64,000 nucleotides of DNA from Lolliginicoccus suaedae. GTDB taxonomy: Bacteria; Actinomycetota; Actinomycetes; Mycobacteriales; Mycobacteriaceae. The position numbers were made by a program, and so were the translations under genes. The stretch spans positions 868,001 through 932,000 of the forward strand of contig NZ_VSSO01000001.1 of assembly GCF_008312885.1 (NCBI RefSeq), in the 5' to 3' direction. Below, piece after piece: positions 1-9,428 of this stretch (the first letter of the stretch is position 1; each line of letters starts with the position of its first letter). The notes beneath the pieces were generated by a model. That model saw only the letters and a list, made by a program, of their open reading frames with translations, was not told where the DNA came from and did no database searches.

Positions 1-210
1 GGGCAGCGCTCGGGCACGATCATGATCGTGGGACTGACGGTGGTCGCGGCGGTGTTCGTCGTGTTCGCGCTCGCCGATCCGGGCAGCGGCACCCGGCAGG
101 CCGCCTCGTGGGTGCTCGAGAACCTGGGCCCGGTCCCCGCCATCGTCGCTGGGCTTATCGTCTTCGCCACGACCCTGATGACCCTGCGCTACCGCCAGCG
201 GCGCCGCTAG
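1..210 (+). CDS. C-terminal end of an unidentified membrane protein (partial)
   Basis: The reading frame is open from the first base of the window and ends at a TAG, so the 5' end probably lies outside. The visible residues contain two hydrophobic stretches (about residues 8-27 and 45-63 of the visible part) separated by a short polar loop, and end in a basic tail (RYRQRRR). This looks like the last two membrane helices of a larger integral membrane protein. An ATG at 22 could also begin a 62-residue two-helix protein, but nothing decides between the two. No family is recognised. Confidence 0.5.
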   Translation, partial: GQRSGTIMIVGLTVVAAVFVVFALADPGSGTRQAASWVLENLGPVPAIVAGLIVFATTLMTLRYRQRRR

Positions 211-329
211 GGCCGTGTGCTCGCTGCGGGTGTCCGGTTCCGCCGCCGTGCTGCTATCATTCTCCACGCCGTCGGGGCAGCGGCGGCCTGCGCAAGACCT
301 CATTGTCGTCGAGCCGAGCAGGAGTGGAC

Positions 330-1121
330 GTGGCCGCCCCGAACCAGACCTTTCCCCGTCACCGCGCGAGCATCATCCTCGGCGCTGGCATCATCATCGC
401 TACCTACGCATACCTGGTGCTGCTGCGGCCCGAGGGCCTGCCCGATGGCACCGGCACGGCGAGCGTGATCGCGCTGGTCGGCAATATCGCCGGCGCGCTG
501 CTGCTCCTCGCGGGGGTGATCCACCGGTTGCCGCTGACGACGGTCGCGCTGATCCCGAGCGCCATCGCGCTGAACATCGTCATGGGCCAGATCACCTCCC
601 AGCTGGGCATCAACCTCTACCTGGACTCGCTGGGCACCGTCCTGGTCGGCGCGCTCGCCGGTCCAGCCGCCGGCATCGCCGCCGGAGTGCTCGGAAACGT
701 CGTGTGGGGCGTGACCCTAGCCCCGGTCGCGACGGCCTTCGCCTCGGTCGCCGCGCTGACCGGTGCCATCGCGGGCTACATGGCGCGGGCTGGCCTGTTC
801 CGCCGCGTGTGGACCGCCCCCATCGCGGGCGCGCTGACGGGCGTGGTCACCGCGCTCGTGGCCGCACCGATCGCCGCTTTCGCGTTCGGCGGCACGACCG
901 GGGGCGGGGCCACCGCCGCGGTCGCCGCGCTGCGCGCGATGGGATCGAGCCTGCTCCAGGCAACGACCCTGCAGGGCCTGATGTTCGATCCGCTGGACAA
1001 GGCCATCATCTTCACTGTCGCGGCGCTGATCCTCGCCGCCCTGCCGCAGCGAATCCTCGCCCAGTTCGGCCCCCCGCCGACAAGACAGCCGGCACGTTCC
1101 CCGGATACCGTCCGTGGATGA
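330..1121 (+). CDS. ECF transporter substrate-binding (S) component, substrate unknown
   Basis: This is a predicted integral membrane S component that would capture a vitamin-like or metal substrate for an energy-coupling-factor importer. The 263-residue product has about six hydrophobic segments, and a Leu-Asp-Ser-Leu-Gly-Thr stretch followed by Gly-rich helices (LDSLGTVLVGALAGP) typical of S-component families. The open frame extends further upstream, but an AGGAG at 320-324 five bases before GTG 330 favours this start. It overlaps the T gene by 8 bases, and S, T and ATPase genes together form a dedicated (group I) ECF cassette. The substrate cannot be read from the sequence. The neighbouring B12-dependent mutase genes hint at cobalamin only weakly, because they are on the other strand. 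Confidence 0.75.
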   Translation: MAAPNQTFPRHRASIILGAGIIIATYAYLVLLRPEGLPDGTGTASVIALVGNIAGALLLLAGVIHRLPLTTVALIPSAIALNIVMGQITSQLGINLYLDSLGTVLVGALAGPAAGIAAGVLGNVVWGVTLAPVATAFASVAALTGAIAGYMARAGLFRRVWTAPIAGALTGVVTALVAAPIAAFAFGGTTGGGATAAVAALRAMGSSLLQATTLQGLMFDPLDKAIIFTVAALILAALPQRILAQFGPPPTRQPARSPDTVRG

Positions 1122-1887
1122 GCCAGGCCCGAGCGACGATCCGCGCGACGCGGAGGATCTGGCCTGGGCGCGGCGCCGCCACCCCGTCCTGCTGCTCGTC
1201 GGCTTCCTGTGCCTGCTCGTGCTGGTATTCGTCACCCCCATCTGGTGGTGGCTGCTGCCTGGCATGATCGTGCTGGTCGTGCTCCTCGCGCGCTGCGGCC
1301 GGGCGGGCACCTGGTTGGCGCTCGCCGCGCCATTCGCGGTGCTCGCTTTCCTCCTGCAAGGCATGTTCTATCCGGAAGGCGTCACCGAGCTGGCCAGTCT
1401 CGGGCCCGCCCGGGTGACCACCGAGGGCCTGGAGTTCGCGGCGCTGCTGAGCCTGCGCATCGGCACCAGCCTTGCCCTCTTCCTCGTGCTCGGCGCGGCC
1501 GTGACGCCCGCCCGGATGATGCCCGCGCTGACCAGTGTCGGGATGAGCCCGCGCGTCAGCTACATCGTCATGTCGAGCATTACCCTGGTTCCCGAGCTGC
1601 GCGCCCATGCCACCACCGTGCTCGATGCCCAGCGCGCGCGGGGGCTGCGCACCCGGGGCGGGCCGGTGCATCGCCTCCGGATCATCGCCGGAGTGGCATT
1701 GCCGGTGGTGCTGCGCATCATCGCGGATTCGGGCGAGAAGGCATTCATGCTCGAGCAGCGTGGCTTCGGGGCGGCGCGCCGGCCAACGACCTATCGGTCC
1801 CTCGAGTTTCCCCAGTGGGAACGGCTCGCGTGCGTGGTGCTGGTACTCCTGACCGTAACCCTGGCGATCGTGCTGGTGGCGGGATGA
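1114..1887 (+). CDS. ECF transporter transmembrane (T) component
   Basis: This is the coupling membrane protein of an ECF importer, linking the S component to the ATPases. The 257-residue product has an N-terminal charged segment, then hydrophobic helices, and the two cytoplasmic Ala/Glu-Arg-Gly coupling motifs expected of EcfT: AQRARG near residue 172 and LEQRGFG near residue 215. GTG 1114 starts inside the end of the S gene (8-base overlap) and the stop overlaps the ATG of the ATPase gene (ATGA), so the three are translationally coupled. The assignment to EcfT is firm; the substrate is set by the S component and is unknown. Confidence 0.85.
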   Translation: MDEPGPSDDPRDAEDLAWARRRHPVLLLVGFLCLLVLVFVTPIWWWLLPGMIVLVVLLARCGRAGTWLALAAPFAVLAFLLQGMFYPEGVTELASLGPARVTTEGLEFAALLSLRIGTSLALFLVLGAAVTPARMMPALTSVGMSPRVSYIVMSSITLVPELRAHATTVLDAQRARGLRTRGGPVHRLRIIAGVALPVVLRIIADSGEKAFMLEQRGFGAARRPTTYRSLEFPQWERLACVVLVLLTVTLAIVLVAG

Positions 1888-3587
1888 CCGGGATGATTCG
1901 TGCGACGGGACTGTCCTATGAGTACTCCCACGCGGATGGGCCCACCCTCGACGATCTCGCGCTGAGCGTGGACAAGGGCAGCTGCACCGGGATCATCGGC
2001 GCCAACGGCAGCGGCAAGACGACCCTGGCGCGGCTAGTCGCGGGCTGGCACGGGCACGGCCAGCTCAGGGGCACCATCACTATCGCGGGGCACGACATCC
2101 ATGCCGTGCCGTTGCACGAGCGCGCCTCGCTCGTCGGGTTCGTGGGCGACAATGCCATGACCCAGCTGACCGGCATCACCGATACCGTCGAGGATGAGAT
2201 CGCCTTCGGCCTCGAGCAGCGCGGCATCGCCCGCCGCACGATGCGCGAGCGTGTCGCCACCATCGCCGAGCAGCTGCAGATCGAGCACCTGCTCCCCCGG
2301 CATCCGCGCGCCCTCTCCGGCGGCGAGCAGCAGTGCGTGGCCATCGCCGCGATCCTCGTGGCCCGCCCAGAGGTGCTCGTGCTCGACGAACCGACCACGA
2401 TGCTCGACCCGCACGGCCGCGATCGTGTCTCCCGGCTGCTGCACCAGGCCCGGCAGGCCGGGACGACGATGCTGCTGGTCGAGAATGATCCGGTGCTGCT
2501 CTCGGAGCATGCCAGCACCATCGCGGTGCTCGGCGAGGGCCGCATAGCCGAGACCGGCGAGCCGCGCGAGATACTCGGCTCCCCGGAACTCTCCTCGACC
2601 GGCGCGCGACCGACCCGCTACTCCGTCGCGGCCGGGCTCGCGGGCCTGCCCGACCGGCCGCTTCCCGTCACGCTGCAGGATGCCACGGCTGCCTTCGCGC
2701 CTTACCGGTTGCGCAGCCAGGAGCCGGATCATCCGCAACGCGTAGACGGCGAGCACGCCCTCGACCGCAAGAGCGAGGTGTCGATCGAGCTGGAGAGAGT
2801 GATCGTTGATCGCGGCGGCTCGGCGCCCGCGCTTGACCGGGTGTCGCTGGTGATCCCCGCCAGCAACCGGGTCGCCATCGTGGGCCGCAACGGCGCTGGC
2901 AAGTCAACTCTCGCCGCGCTGCTCAATGGCGCCATCCTGCCTGCTTCCGGAACAGTGCGGGTGGGCGGCCTCGATACCCGTGACGCCCCCGTGCACCGGC
3001 TGGCCCAGCGCGTGGGGATCGTCCTGCAGGATCCCGATGCCCAGTTGTTCGCGCACACGGTTCTCGACGAGGTGTCGTTCGGACCGCGCTCGTGCGGTTT
3101 CCACGATGCGAGCGATCGGGTCGCGGAGGCGCTGGAGGTGGTGGGGCTGGCGGGGCAGGAGCGCGCGCATCCGCACGATCTCGGGCGGGCCGGTCGACTG
3201 ATGCTGGCGCTCGCGTGCGTCCTGGCGATGCGCCCGCCCGTGGTGGTGCTCGATGAGCCGACCGTGGGGCTCGACGCTGCCGACCTTGCCCGCCTCGGGA
3301 TGGTGCTGGGCGTGCTTCGCGAGCAGCGGCGCACCGTCGTGCTCATCACCCATGATGTGGATTTCGCGGTCGAGCAGTGTGATCGGCTGGTGCTGCTCCA
3401 TCAGGGCCAGGTCGTCGCGGATCGGCCCGTGTCGGCGATGGTCGCGGGTGGAATGCTCGCCGAGATCTATGGCCGGGCCCCTCAGCTCTCGATGCTCGCC
3501 GGGGAGCTCGGCTGGCCGTGGTCCCCACGCACGTGCGCGGAGCTCGCTGCGGCACTGGCGCCCGCTTCATCCGAGATGGGCGAATAG
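1884..3587 (+). CDS. ECF transporter fused A1-A2 ATPase
   Basis: This is a tandem ABC ATPase of 567 residues that powers the ECF importer. The first nucleotide-binding domain has Walker A GANGSGKTT (about 38-46), signature LSGGEQQ and Walker B VLVLDEPT. The second has Walker A GRNGAGKST (about 333-341), a Q-loop QDPDAQLF and Walker B VVVLDEPT. The second domain's signature is odd: where LSGGQ is expected the protein reads DLGRAGRLM, so one composite ATP site may be weak or regulatory. The frame is open far upstream, but ATG 1884 is chosen because it overlaps the T gene stop and precedes the first domain directly. Both domains in one chain is common in actinobacterial ECF systems. Confidence 0.85.
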   Translation: MTGMIRATGLSYEYSHADGPTLDDLALSVDKGSCTGIIGANGSGKTTLARLVAGWHGHGQLRGTITIAGHDIHAVPLHERASLVGFVGDNAMTQLTGITDTVEDEIAFGLEQRGIARRTMRERVATIAEQLQIEHLLPRHPRALSGGEQQCVAIAAILVARPEVLVLDEPTTMLDPHGRDRVSRLLHQARQAGTTMLLVENDPVLLSEHASTIAVLGEGRIAETGEPREILGSPELSSTGARPTRYSVAAGLAGLPDRPLPVTLQDATAAFAPYRLRSQEPDHPQRVDGEHALDRKSEVSIELERVIVDRGGSAPALDRVSLVIPASNRVAIVGRNGAGKSTLAALLNGAILPASGTVRVGGLDTRDAPVHRLAQRVGIVLQDPDAQLFAHTVLDEVSFGPRSCGFHDASDRVAEALEVVGLAGQERAHPHDLGRAGRLMLALACVLAMRPPVVVLDEPTVGLDAADLARLGMVLGVLREQRRTVVLITHDVDFAVEQCDRLVLLHQGQVVADRPVSAMVAGGMLAEIYGRAPQLSMLAGELGWPWSPRTCAELAAALAPASSEMGE

Positions 3588-3636
3588 TCCGGGCTCGGTC
3601 ATCCGCGAGCATGCCCGGCCACCTCCGCTCATCAGC

Positions 3637-3704
3637 GATGACGCTGTCATCTGCATCGATGTCATGAGTGGCTGTATTGACTTCGTATGGGCATTTCGTA
3701 CACG
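3637..3704 (+). promoter_or_regulatory. Operator-like palindrome and candidate promoter for the LuxR-type gene
   Basis: A 15-base inverted repeat GATGACGCTGTCATC (3637-3651; 6-base arms) lies upstream of a possible sigma-70-type promoter: TTGACT at 3677-3682 and TACACG at 3699-3704 with a 16-base spacer. It is about 75 bases before the start of the small HTH gene. Whether the HTH protein binds the palindrome (autoregulation) is inference. Confidence 0.35.
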
Positions 3705-3779
3705 CTTGAAGTCCGATTCGCCCGTGTTCGATAGTTGGGGGCAGATACCGCAGATCACCCTTCCCGGAAAGGCCTCGCG

Positions 3780-4109
3780 ATGATGAGCCTCACCACCTTC
3801 CCCCCGGCCCAGCCTCACAACAACGAGCCCCAGGACAACAACGAGCCCTGCGACAACGAAGGCGTGGCCAACGGCGAGCGCCCCCGGCCAAGCTTGTCCA
3901 GCCGCGAGCAGGAGGTCCTCCTCGCCTGGATCAAGGCCGACACCAAGGACGAGGTGTGCAATGAGCTCAACGTCGCGATCGGCACGATCAATACGTATCT
4001 CGCCCGGGTGCGTTCCAAGTACGCGGCCGTCGGCCGCCCAGCCAGCACGAAGGCTGCGCTGCTCGCCCGCGTGCTGCAGGACGGCATGATCGACCTCGAC
4101 GAGCTCTGA
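3780..4109 (+). CDS. Stand-alone LuxR-type helix-turn-helix regulator
   Basis: This 109-residue protein has a Pro/Asn-rich, low-complexity N-terminus (about 1-37) and a LuxR/GerE-type HTH (about 38-103). The HTH includes LSSREQEVLLAWIKADTKDEV, split here as LSSREQEVLLAW then IKADTKDEV, and the recognition helix region TINTYLARVRSKYAAVGR. It has no receiver or sensor domain, so it is a DNA-binding module without an obvious input. Two adjacent ATGs (3780, 3783) follow a GGAAAGG at 3766-3772. It lies tail-to-tail with meaB only six bases apart, so it may oppose or regulate the mut operon, but this is inference. Confidence 0.75.
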   Translation: MMSLTTFPPAQPHNNEPQDNNEPCDNEGVANGERPRPSLSSREQEVLLAWIKADTKDEVCNELNVAIGTINTYLARVRSKYAAVGRPASTKAALLARVLQDGMIDLDEL

Positions 4110-4115
4110 GGCTAT

Positions 4116-5093
4116 TCAGGCCGTGCCGTCGAAGGCATCGAGGATGCGCTGCGCCCCGAGCGCCGCGGTCAGCTCGCCCCCGCGCACGGCGGATTCCACC
4201 TCGCCACGAATGCTCTTGACGTCCGGGTTCTCGGCGAGACGCTGGAGGAGCTGATCGTGCACCATCGTCCAGGTCCAGTCGACCTGTTGCTGGCTGCGCC
4301 TCTCGTCGAACACCCCGGCGTCGGTGAGGGTGCGGCGGTGGCGCTGCACGGTCTCCCAGAAGGTGTCGATGCCGGAGTCCTCGAGCGCGCTCATCGTCAG
4401 TACTGGTGGCTGCCAGAGCGAGCCGCGCGGGTGGATCAGGCGCATCGCACCGGCCAGCTCGCGCGCGGCCTTCCGCGCATCCCGCTCGTGCGGGCCATCC
4501 GCCTTGTTGACGGCGACGAGGTCCGCGAGCTCGAGGACGCCCTTCTTGATGCCCTGGAGCTGATCCCCGGTGCGGGCGAGGGTGAGGAAGGTGAAGCAGT
4601 CGACCATGTTGGCGACGGTGACCTCGGACTGCCCGACACCGACGGTCTCGACGAGGATGACGTCATAGCCAGCGGCCTCGACGAGCACCATGGTCTCGCG
4701 GGTGGCCTTGGCGACGCCACCGAGGGTCCCCGCCGTGGGCGAAGGACGGATGTAGGCGTCCGGCTCGACGGAGAGGCGGGCCATGCGGGTCTTGTCGCCG
4801 AGGATGGAGCCGCCCGTGCGGGTGGAGGAGGGATCCACCGCGAGGACCGCCACGCGGTGCCCCTTGCCGATGAGGTGCATGCCGAGGGCGTCGATGAACG
4901 TGGACTTGCCCACGCCGGGCACGCCGGTGATGCCGACGCGGTAAGCACTGCCCGAGCCTGGTAGCAGCTTCAGCAGGAGCTGCTGGGCCCGGTCGCGATG
5001 ATCGCGGCGGGTGGATTCGACGAGGGTGATGGCGCGGGCGAGGTCGGCGCGCCGGCCTTCGCGGATGGCTTCGGCGAGTGCGTCGGCATCCAT
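4116..5093 (-). CDS. meaB: Methylmalonyl-CoA mutase-associated GTPase MeaB
   Basis: MeaB is the G3E-family GTPase chaperone that protects methylmalonyl-CoA mutase and gates adenosylcobalamin loading. The 325-residue protein has the P-loop GVPGVGKST (about 57-65), the metal-binding DPSSTRTGGSILGDKTRM segment, an ETVGVGQSE switch region and the guanine-specificity NKAD. Length is as usual for the family. The gene starts two bases after the mutB stop and is the last gene of the mutA-mutB-meaB operon. The same gene cluster is known in mycobacteria. Nothing looks damaged. Confidence 0.95.
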   Translation of the reverse strand: MDADALAEAIREGRRADLARAITLVESTRRDHRDRAQQLLLKLLPGSGSAYRVGITGVPGVGKSTFIDALGMHLIGKGHRVAVLAVDPSSTRTGGSILGDKTRMARLSVEPDAYIRPSPTAGTLGGVAKATRETMVLVEAAGYDVILVETVGVGQSEVTVANMVDCFTFLTLARTGDQLQGIKKGVLELADLVAVNKADGPHERDARKAARELAGAMRLIHPRGSLWQPPVLTMSALEDSGIDTFWETVQRHRRTLTDAGVFDERRSQQQVDWTWTMVHDQLLQRLAENPDVKSIRGEVESAVRGGELTAALGAQRILDAFDGTA

Positions 5094-5095
5094 GC

Positions 5096-7372
5096 TCAGG
5101 CGGGCTCGCTCGTCCCGTGGCCGAGCTGGCTGGCGAGCTTGCCGAGCAGATCCACCGCGGCATCGGCGATGACCGTGCCGGGCGGGAAGATCGCGGCGGC
5201 ACCAGCCTCGTGGAGCTCGTCGAAATCGCCGGGCGGGATCACTCCGCCCACGACGATCATGATGTCGGGCCGACCGACCGAGGCGAGGGCGTCGCGCAGC
5301 GCGGGCACGAGCGTGAGGTGCCCTGCCGCGAGCGAGGACACGCCAACGACATGCACGTCGTTGTCGGCGGCCTGCTGGGCGACCTCCTCGGGGGTCTGGA
5401 ACAGCGGGCCCACATCGACATCGAAGCCGAGGTCGGCGAACGCGGTGGCGATAACCTTCTGGCCGCGATCGTGGCCGTCCTGGCCCATCTTCGCGACCAG
5501 CACGCGGGGACGGCGTCCCTCCTCCTCGGCGAACTGCTGCACGACCTCCATCGCCCGGGCCACATTGCTCACGTTGCCTGCCTCGTCCTTGTACACGCCA
5601 CTGAGGGTGCGGATCTCGGCCTGGTGGCGGCCGAAAGCCTTCTCGAGCGCATCGGAGATCTCACCGACGGTGGCCTTCGCGCGGGCCGCTTCGATGGCGA
5701 GCGCGAGCAGGTTCATCTCGAGGCCCTCGCCCTCGCTGGGATGCCCAGCGGCGAAGGCCAGCTTGTCGAGGGCAGCCTGCACCGCGGCGGGGTCGCGATC
5801 AGCGCGGAGCTTCTCGAGCTTCTCGAGCTGCTCGCGGCGCACCCGCGAGTTCTCCACCTTGAGGACCTCGATGGGATGGTCCTCCGGCACCTGGTACTTG
5901 TTGACCCCGATCACTGGCTGGCGGCCGGAGTCGATGCGCGCCTGGGTGCGGGCCGCGGCCTCCTCGATGCGCAGCTTGGGAATGCCCTCGCTGATCGCCT
6001 GCGCCATGCCGCCGTGCTCGGCGACCTCGGCGATGTGGGCTCGTGCCTTCTTGGCGAGCTCGTGGGTGAGCCACTCGACGTAGTAGGAGCCGCCCCACGG
6101 ATCGATCGGCCGGGTGGTGCCGGATTCCTGCTGCAGCAGCAGCTGGGTGTTGCGGGCGATGCGGGCGGAGAAGTCCGTCGGCAGGGCCAGTGCCTCGTCG
6201 AGAGCATTGGTGTGCAGCGACTGGGTGTGGCCCTGGGTCGCGGCCATCGCCTCGATGCAGGTGCGGGCCACGTTGTTGAACACGTCCTGGGCGGTCAGCG
6301 ACCAGCCGGAGGTCTGCGAGTGGGTTCGCAGCGACAGTGACTTGGCGTTCTTCGCATCGAACCCGGCGACGAGCTCGCTCCACAGCAGCCGACCGGCACG
6401 CAGCTTGGCGACCTCCATGAAGAAGTTCATGCCGATGCCCCAGAAGAACGACAGGCGCGGCGCGAACGCATCCACATCGAGACCGGCGGCCATGCCTGCC
6501 TTGATGTACTCCACACCATCGGCGAGCGTGTAGGCGAGCTCGAGGTCCGCGGTCGCCCCGGCCTCCTGGATGTGATAGCCGGAGATGGAGATCGAGTTGA
6601 ACCGTGGCATCCGCTGGCTGGTGAAGGCGAAGATGTCGGAGATGATCCGCATCGACGGCTGCGGCGGATAGATGTAGGTATTGCGGACCATGAACTCCTT
6701 GAGGATGTCGTTCTGGATGGTCCCGGCAAGCTTCTCCGGCGGCACGCCCTGCTCCTCGGCCGCCACCACATACAGCGCGAGGATCGGCAGCACCGCCCCG
6801 TTCATCGTCATCGATACCGACACGCTGCCGAGATCGATGCCATCGAACAGCTGGCGCATATCAAGGATCGAGTCGATCGCCACACCGGCCATGCCGACAT
6901 CGCCCTGCACGCGGGGATGGTCAGAGTCATAGCCGCGGTGGGTGGCGAGGTCGAACGCCACCGAAAGGCCCTTCTGCCCGGCGGCGAGGTTTCGGCGGTA
7001 GAAGGCGTTGGACTCCGCAGCGGTGGAGAAGCCCGCGTACTGGCGGACCGTCCACGGCTGGTTGACATACATCGTCGGGTAGGGGCCGCGGATGTAGGGG
7101 GCGGACCCGGGCACGCTGTCGAGCGGGTACCCGTCAGCGACGGCCCCGTCACGGTCCTCCCGGGTGAACAGCGGCGGCACCGAGATCCCCTCGGGCGTGT
7201 GCCAGAGGACGTCCTCGGCGGTGTAGTTGTTCGCCCGCGCCGCCGCGGCCTCCTGCTCGCGCGCCTGCTCGGCGGTGGGCGCGGCGGTCGTCGCGGACGG
7301 GTCGCTCAGCGGGATGTCCTGGAACGACGGGAATCCCTCGGGAGCGCCTGGCGTGGTTGGTGTGCTGGTCAC
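5096..7372 (-). CDS. mutB: Methylmalonyl-CoA mutase large (catalytic) subunit
   Basis: The enzyme interconverts (R)-methylmalonyl-CoA and succinyl-CoA using adenosylcobalamin. This feeds propionate and odd-chain or cholesterol-derived carbon into the TCA cycle and, in reverse, supplies methylmalonyl-CoA for methyl-branched lipids. The 758-residue protein has the N-terminal TIM-barrel domain ([19 protein letters not shown] substrate-side segment, [11 protein letters not shown]) and a C-terminal B12 domain with the lower-ligand motif DGHDRG (His near residue 630) and the GGVIPPGD loop. GTG 7372 overlaps the mutA stop (GTGA), so the two subunits are coupled. It forms a heterodimer with MutA. Confidence 0.96.
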   Translation of the reverse strand: MTSTPTTPGAPEGFPSFQDIPLSDPSATTAAPTAEQAREQEAAAARANNYTAEDVLWHTPEGISVPPLFTREDRDGAVADGYPLDSVPGSAPYIRGPYPTMYVNQPWTVRQYAGFSTAAESNAFYRRNLAAGQKGLSVAFDLATHRGYDSDHPRVQGDVGMAGVAIDSILDMRQLFDGIDLGSVSVSMTMNGAVLPILALYVVAAEEQGVPPEKLAGTIQNDILKEFMVRNTYIYPPQPSMRIISDIFAFTSQRMPRFNSISISGYHIQEAGATADLELAYTLADGVEYIKAGMAAGLDVDAFAPRLSFFWGIGMNFFMEVAKLRAGRLLWSELVAGFDAKNAKSLSLRTHSQTSGWSLTAQDVFNNVARTCIEAMAATQGHTQSLHTNALDEALALPTDFSARIARNTQLLLQQESGTTRPIDPWGGSYYVEWLTHELAKKARAHIAEVAEHGGMAQAISEGIPKLRIEEAAARTQARIDSGRQPVIGVNKYQVPEDHPIEVLKVENSRVRREQLEKLEKLRADRDPAAVQAALDKLAFAAGHPSEGEGLEMNLLALAIEAARAKATVGEISDALEKAFGRHQAEIRTLSGVYKDEAGNVSNVARAMEVVQQFAEEEGRRPRVLVAKMGQDGHDRGQKVIATAFADLGFDVDVGPLFQTPEEVAQQAADNDVHVVGVSSLAAGHLTLVPALRDALASVGRPDIMIVVGGVIPPGDFDELHEAGAAAIFPPGTVIADAAVDLLGKLASQLGHGTSEPA

Positions 7373-9261
7373 TGGACCCCCAGTCGGTCGAGCAGGTCCG
7401 CGAGCGCGCGGGCCGCGTCCATGCGGGCGGAGACGAACCCATCGGGCCGGGCATCATCGGGCAGGGTGTCATCAGGCAGGGAACGGGCCGAGCCCGCCAC
7501 GAGCACCGTATCGATGCCGCTGCCGCGCAGGGCCTCGATCGCCCCGGCCGCCTCCGTGGCGTAGCGGGCGTCGGTGCCGCACACCACCGCGATGGTGGTG
7601 CCGGAGTCCTTCGCCGCGCCCGCGAGCTCGTCAAGGCTGATCGGCCCCGGATTGATGCCCTCGATGCCGCCGGCCGCGAGGAAGTTCATCACGAATGTCG
7701 TGCGCACGTTGTGCTCCGCGAGCGGCCCCACTGGCGCGAGAAGCACGCGCGGCCGCGAGCCGGTGCTGGCGAGGTAGGAATCGGAGCGGTCGCGAAGCGT
7801 CTCGAACGGAGCGGCGTAGCGTTGCACCTGGTCGCCGACCAGTGGCGTGCCCGAGCTGTCGTTGGTGGGCTTCTCCCCGAGATCGGGGAACTCGTTGACG
7901 CCGGTGATGCTCCAGCGCCGCTCCGCGACGGCCTTGTCGCGCGCAGCACGCGTGGAGGCGATCTGCTCGCCGAGCCAGCCGTCAGCGATGGTCGGCTCGA
8001 GGCCGCCGCGTCGCTCGATCTCCTGGAGGAACTCCCATGCGGAAGCCGCGATCGTGGCGGTGAGGCTCTCGACGAACCAGGATCCGGCGGCGGGATCGAG
8101 GACCCGGCCAAGGTTGGATTCCTCGAGCAGGAGCAACTGCGTGTTGCGTGCGATGCGCTGGGAGAACGCTTGGGAGACGCCCATCGCGCCGGGCGGCAGA
8201 GCGGCATCGAAGGGCTGGACGGTCACGAAGTCAGCGCCGCCCACGCCCGCGCCGAATGCCGCCACGGTGCCGCGGAGCATGTTCACCCAGGGATCCCGCT
8301 GCGTCATCATCGCTGCGGACGTCACGGCATGCTGGGGGGCGCCACCCGCCTCGGGCGCGCCGAGGACCTCGGCGATGCGGGCCCAGGCCTGCCGTGCCGC
8401 GCGCAGCTTCGCGATGGACTCGAACTGGTCATCGGTGACCGAGAAACGGAACTCGACCTGCGACAGCGCATCGGCGGCCGGCATGCCCGCTGCCATCATC
8501 GCCTGCACGTACGCGATGCCCGTCGCGCACGCGGCGCCGACCTCCTGCGTGCCCGATGCCCCAGCGTCGTGAAACACGGTCGCATCGATGAGAAAAGCAC
8601 GAATCTGCTCGCTCCGCGCGAGCGCGGCCTGCGCCAGCGGTACCGCCGCGGCCATATCGATCGATTCGCGCGCAGCACCAGCGCTCCGGGCGAAAGCCGT
8701 GGACAGTGGCGCGGCACCAAGACTGATGCGTGCCGTGGCGCGATCGAACCGCTCATCGCGGCCACGCTCATCGAGCAGCGACAGCACCGCGTTGGCGGCG
8801 GTGGCCACCTCTGGCCCGGCGTCGAGCATCACCGGGGCCAGATCGAGATAGACCCCGTCGAGGACGCGCGCCAGGGAATCGACCGTGATGGCTCCCTTGC
8901 CGATGACCAGCCACAACGCGGAGGCGCCGTTCTCCAGCGCGCCCACCACGTCGTCATGCACGGAGGAGCTGGAACCGTCGAACCGGCAGGTGATGTGCCA
9001 GCCGCGGTTGGTATCGCGATGCGGATCGACGCCCCGCACGAATGGGTGGCTGCCCGGCAGCGGCGGCTCGGGGAACTCGTCAGCGCTGGTGTAGAGCGGC
9101 CGGATCCCGAAGCCGTCCAGCGTCGCAGTGACGAGGTGATCGTCCGGAGTGGCGCCGAAGTCCGCGGCGTCCTTGCGCTGTGCCTTGGCGAGCACTGCCG
9201 CGACCCCGCGCCGCCAGGACGCGAGATCCGGGCCCGCCTTCGCTGCATCGTCGACCGTCAT
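7369..9261 (-). CDS. mutA: Methylmalonyl-CoA mutase small (non-catalytic) subunit
   Basis: MutA is the structural partner of MutB in the heterodimeric mutase. The 630-residue product resembles MutB along its barrel (for example the [19 protein letters not shown] and [20 protein letters not shown] regions), but its C-terminal flavodoxin-like domain has no DxHxxG motif, as expected for a subunit that does not bind cobalamin. ATG 9261 is chosen: the frame continues 38 codons upstream, but that extension (Arg-rich, MRRIVGNVTSRSWG) is unlike the family and runs into the divergent promoter region. It is the first gene of mutA-mutB-meaB. I did not recognise a cobalamin riboswitch upstream. Confidence 0.93.
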   Translation of the reverse strand: MTVDDAAKAGPDLASWRRGVAAVLAKAQRKDAADFGATPDDHLVTATLDGFGIRPLYTSADEFPEPPLPGSHPFVRGVDPHRDTNRGWHITCRFDGSSSSVHDDVVGALENGASALWLVIGKGAITVDSLARVLDGVYLDLAPVMLDAGPEVATAANAVLSLLDERGRDERFDRATARISLGAAPLSTAFARSAGAARESIDMAAAVPLAQAALARSEQIRAFLIDATVFHDAGASGTQEVGAACATGIAYVQAMMAAGMPAADALSQVEFRFSVTDDQFESIAKLRAARQAWARIAEVLGAPEAGGAPQHAVTSAAMMTQRDPWVNMLRGTVAAFGAGVGGADFVTVQPFDAALPPGAMGVSQAFSQRIARNTQLLLLEESNLGRVLDPAAGSWFVESLTATIAASAWEFLQEIERRGGLEPTIADGWLGEQIASTRAARDKAVAERRWSITGVNEFPDLGEKPTNDSSGTPLVGDQVQRYAAPFETLRDRSDSYLASTGSRPRVLLAPVGPLAEHNVRTTFVMNFLAAGGIEGINPGPISLDELAGAAKDSGTTIAVVCGTDARYATEAAGAIEALRGSGIDTVLVAGSARSLPDDTLPDDARPDGFVSARMDAARALADLLDRLGVQ

Positions 9262-9428
9262 TGTTGAGAGTCTAGTGCGCGGTGGGTTCCGCATCGCAGC
9301 CCGCCTCTCGACGTGTCTCCCGCATCGTGTTACTCCCCATGACCGTGATGTGACATTTCCGACGATCCGGCGCAAAATCGCTGCTCACGATACCGCTGTT
9401 AACTATCCGCCACGTAAGGTTGACTGTC

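Noticed and set aside
211-329. TPP, cobalamin or other vitamin riboswitch before the ECF S gene
   Set aside because: The gap is only 119 bases and none of the conserved TPP or B12-box motifs were recognised.
7357-9267. A 636-codon plus-strand frame opposite mutA
   Set aside because: Shadow of mutA with no domain; mutA has full family similarity.
9262-9428. Cobalamin riboswitch upstream of mutA
   Set aside because: No B12-box-like sequence and the divergent intergenic region is too short (167 bases).
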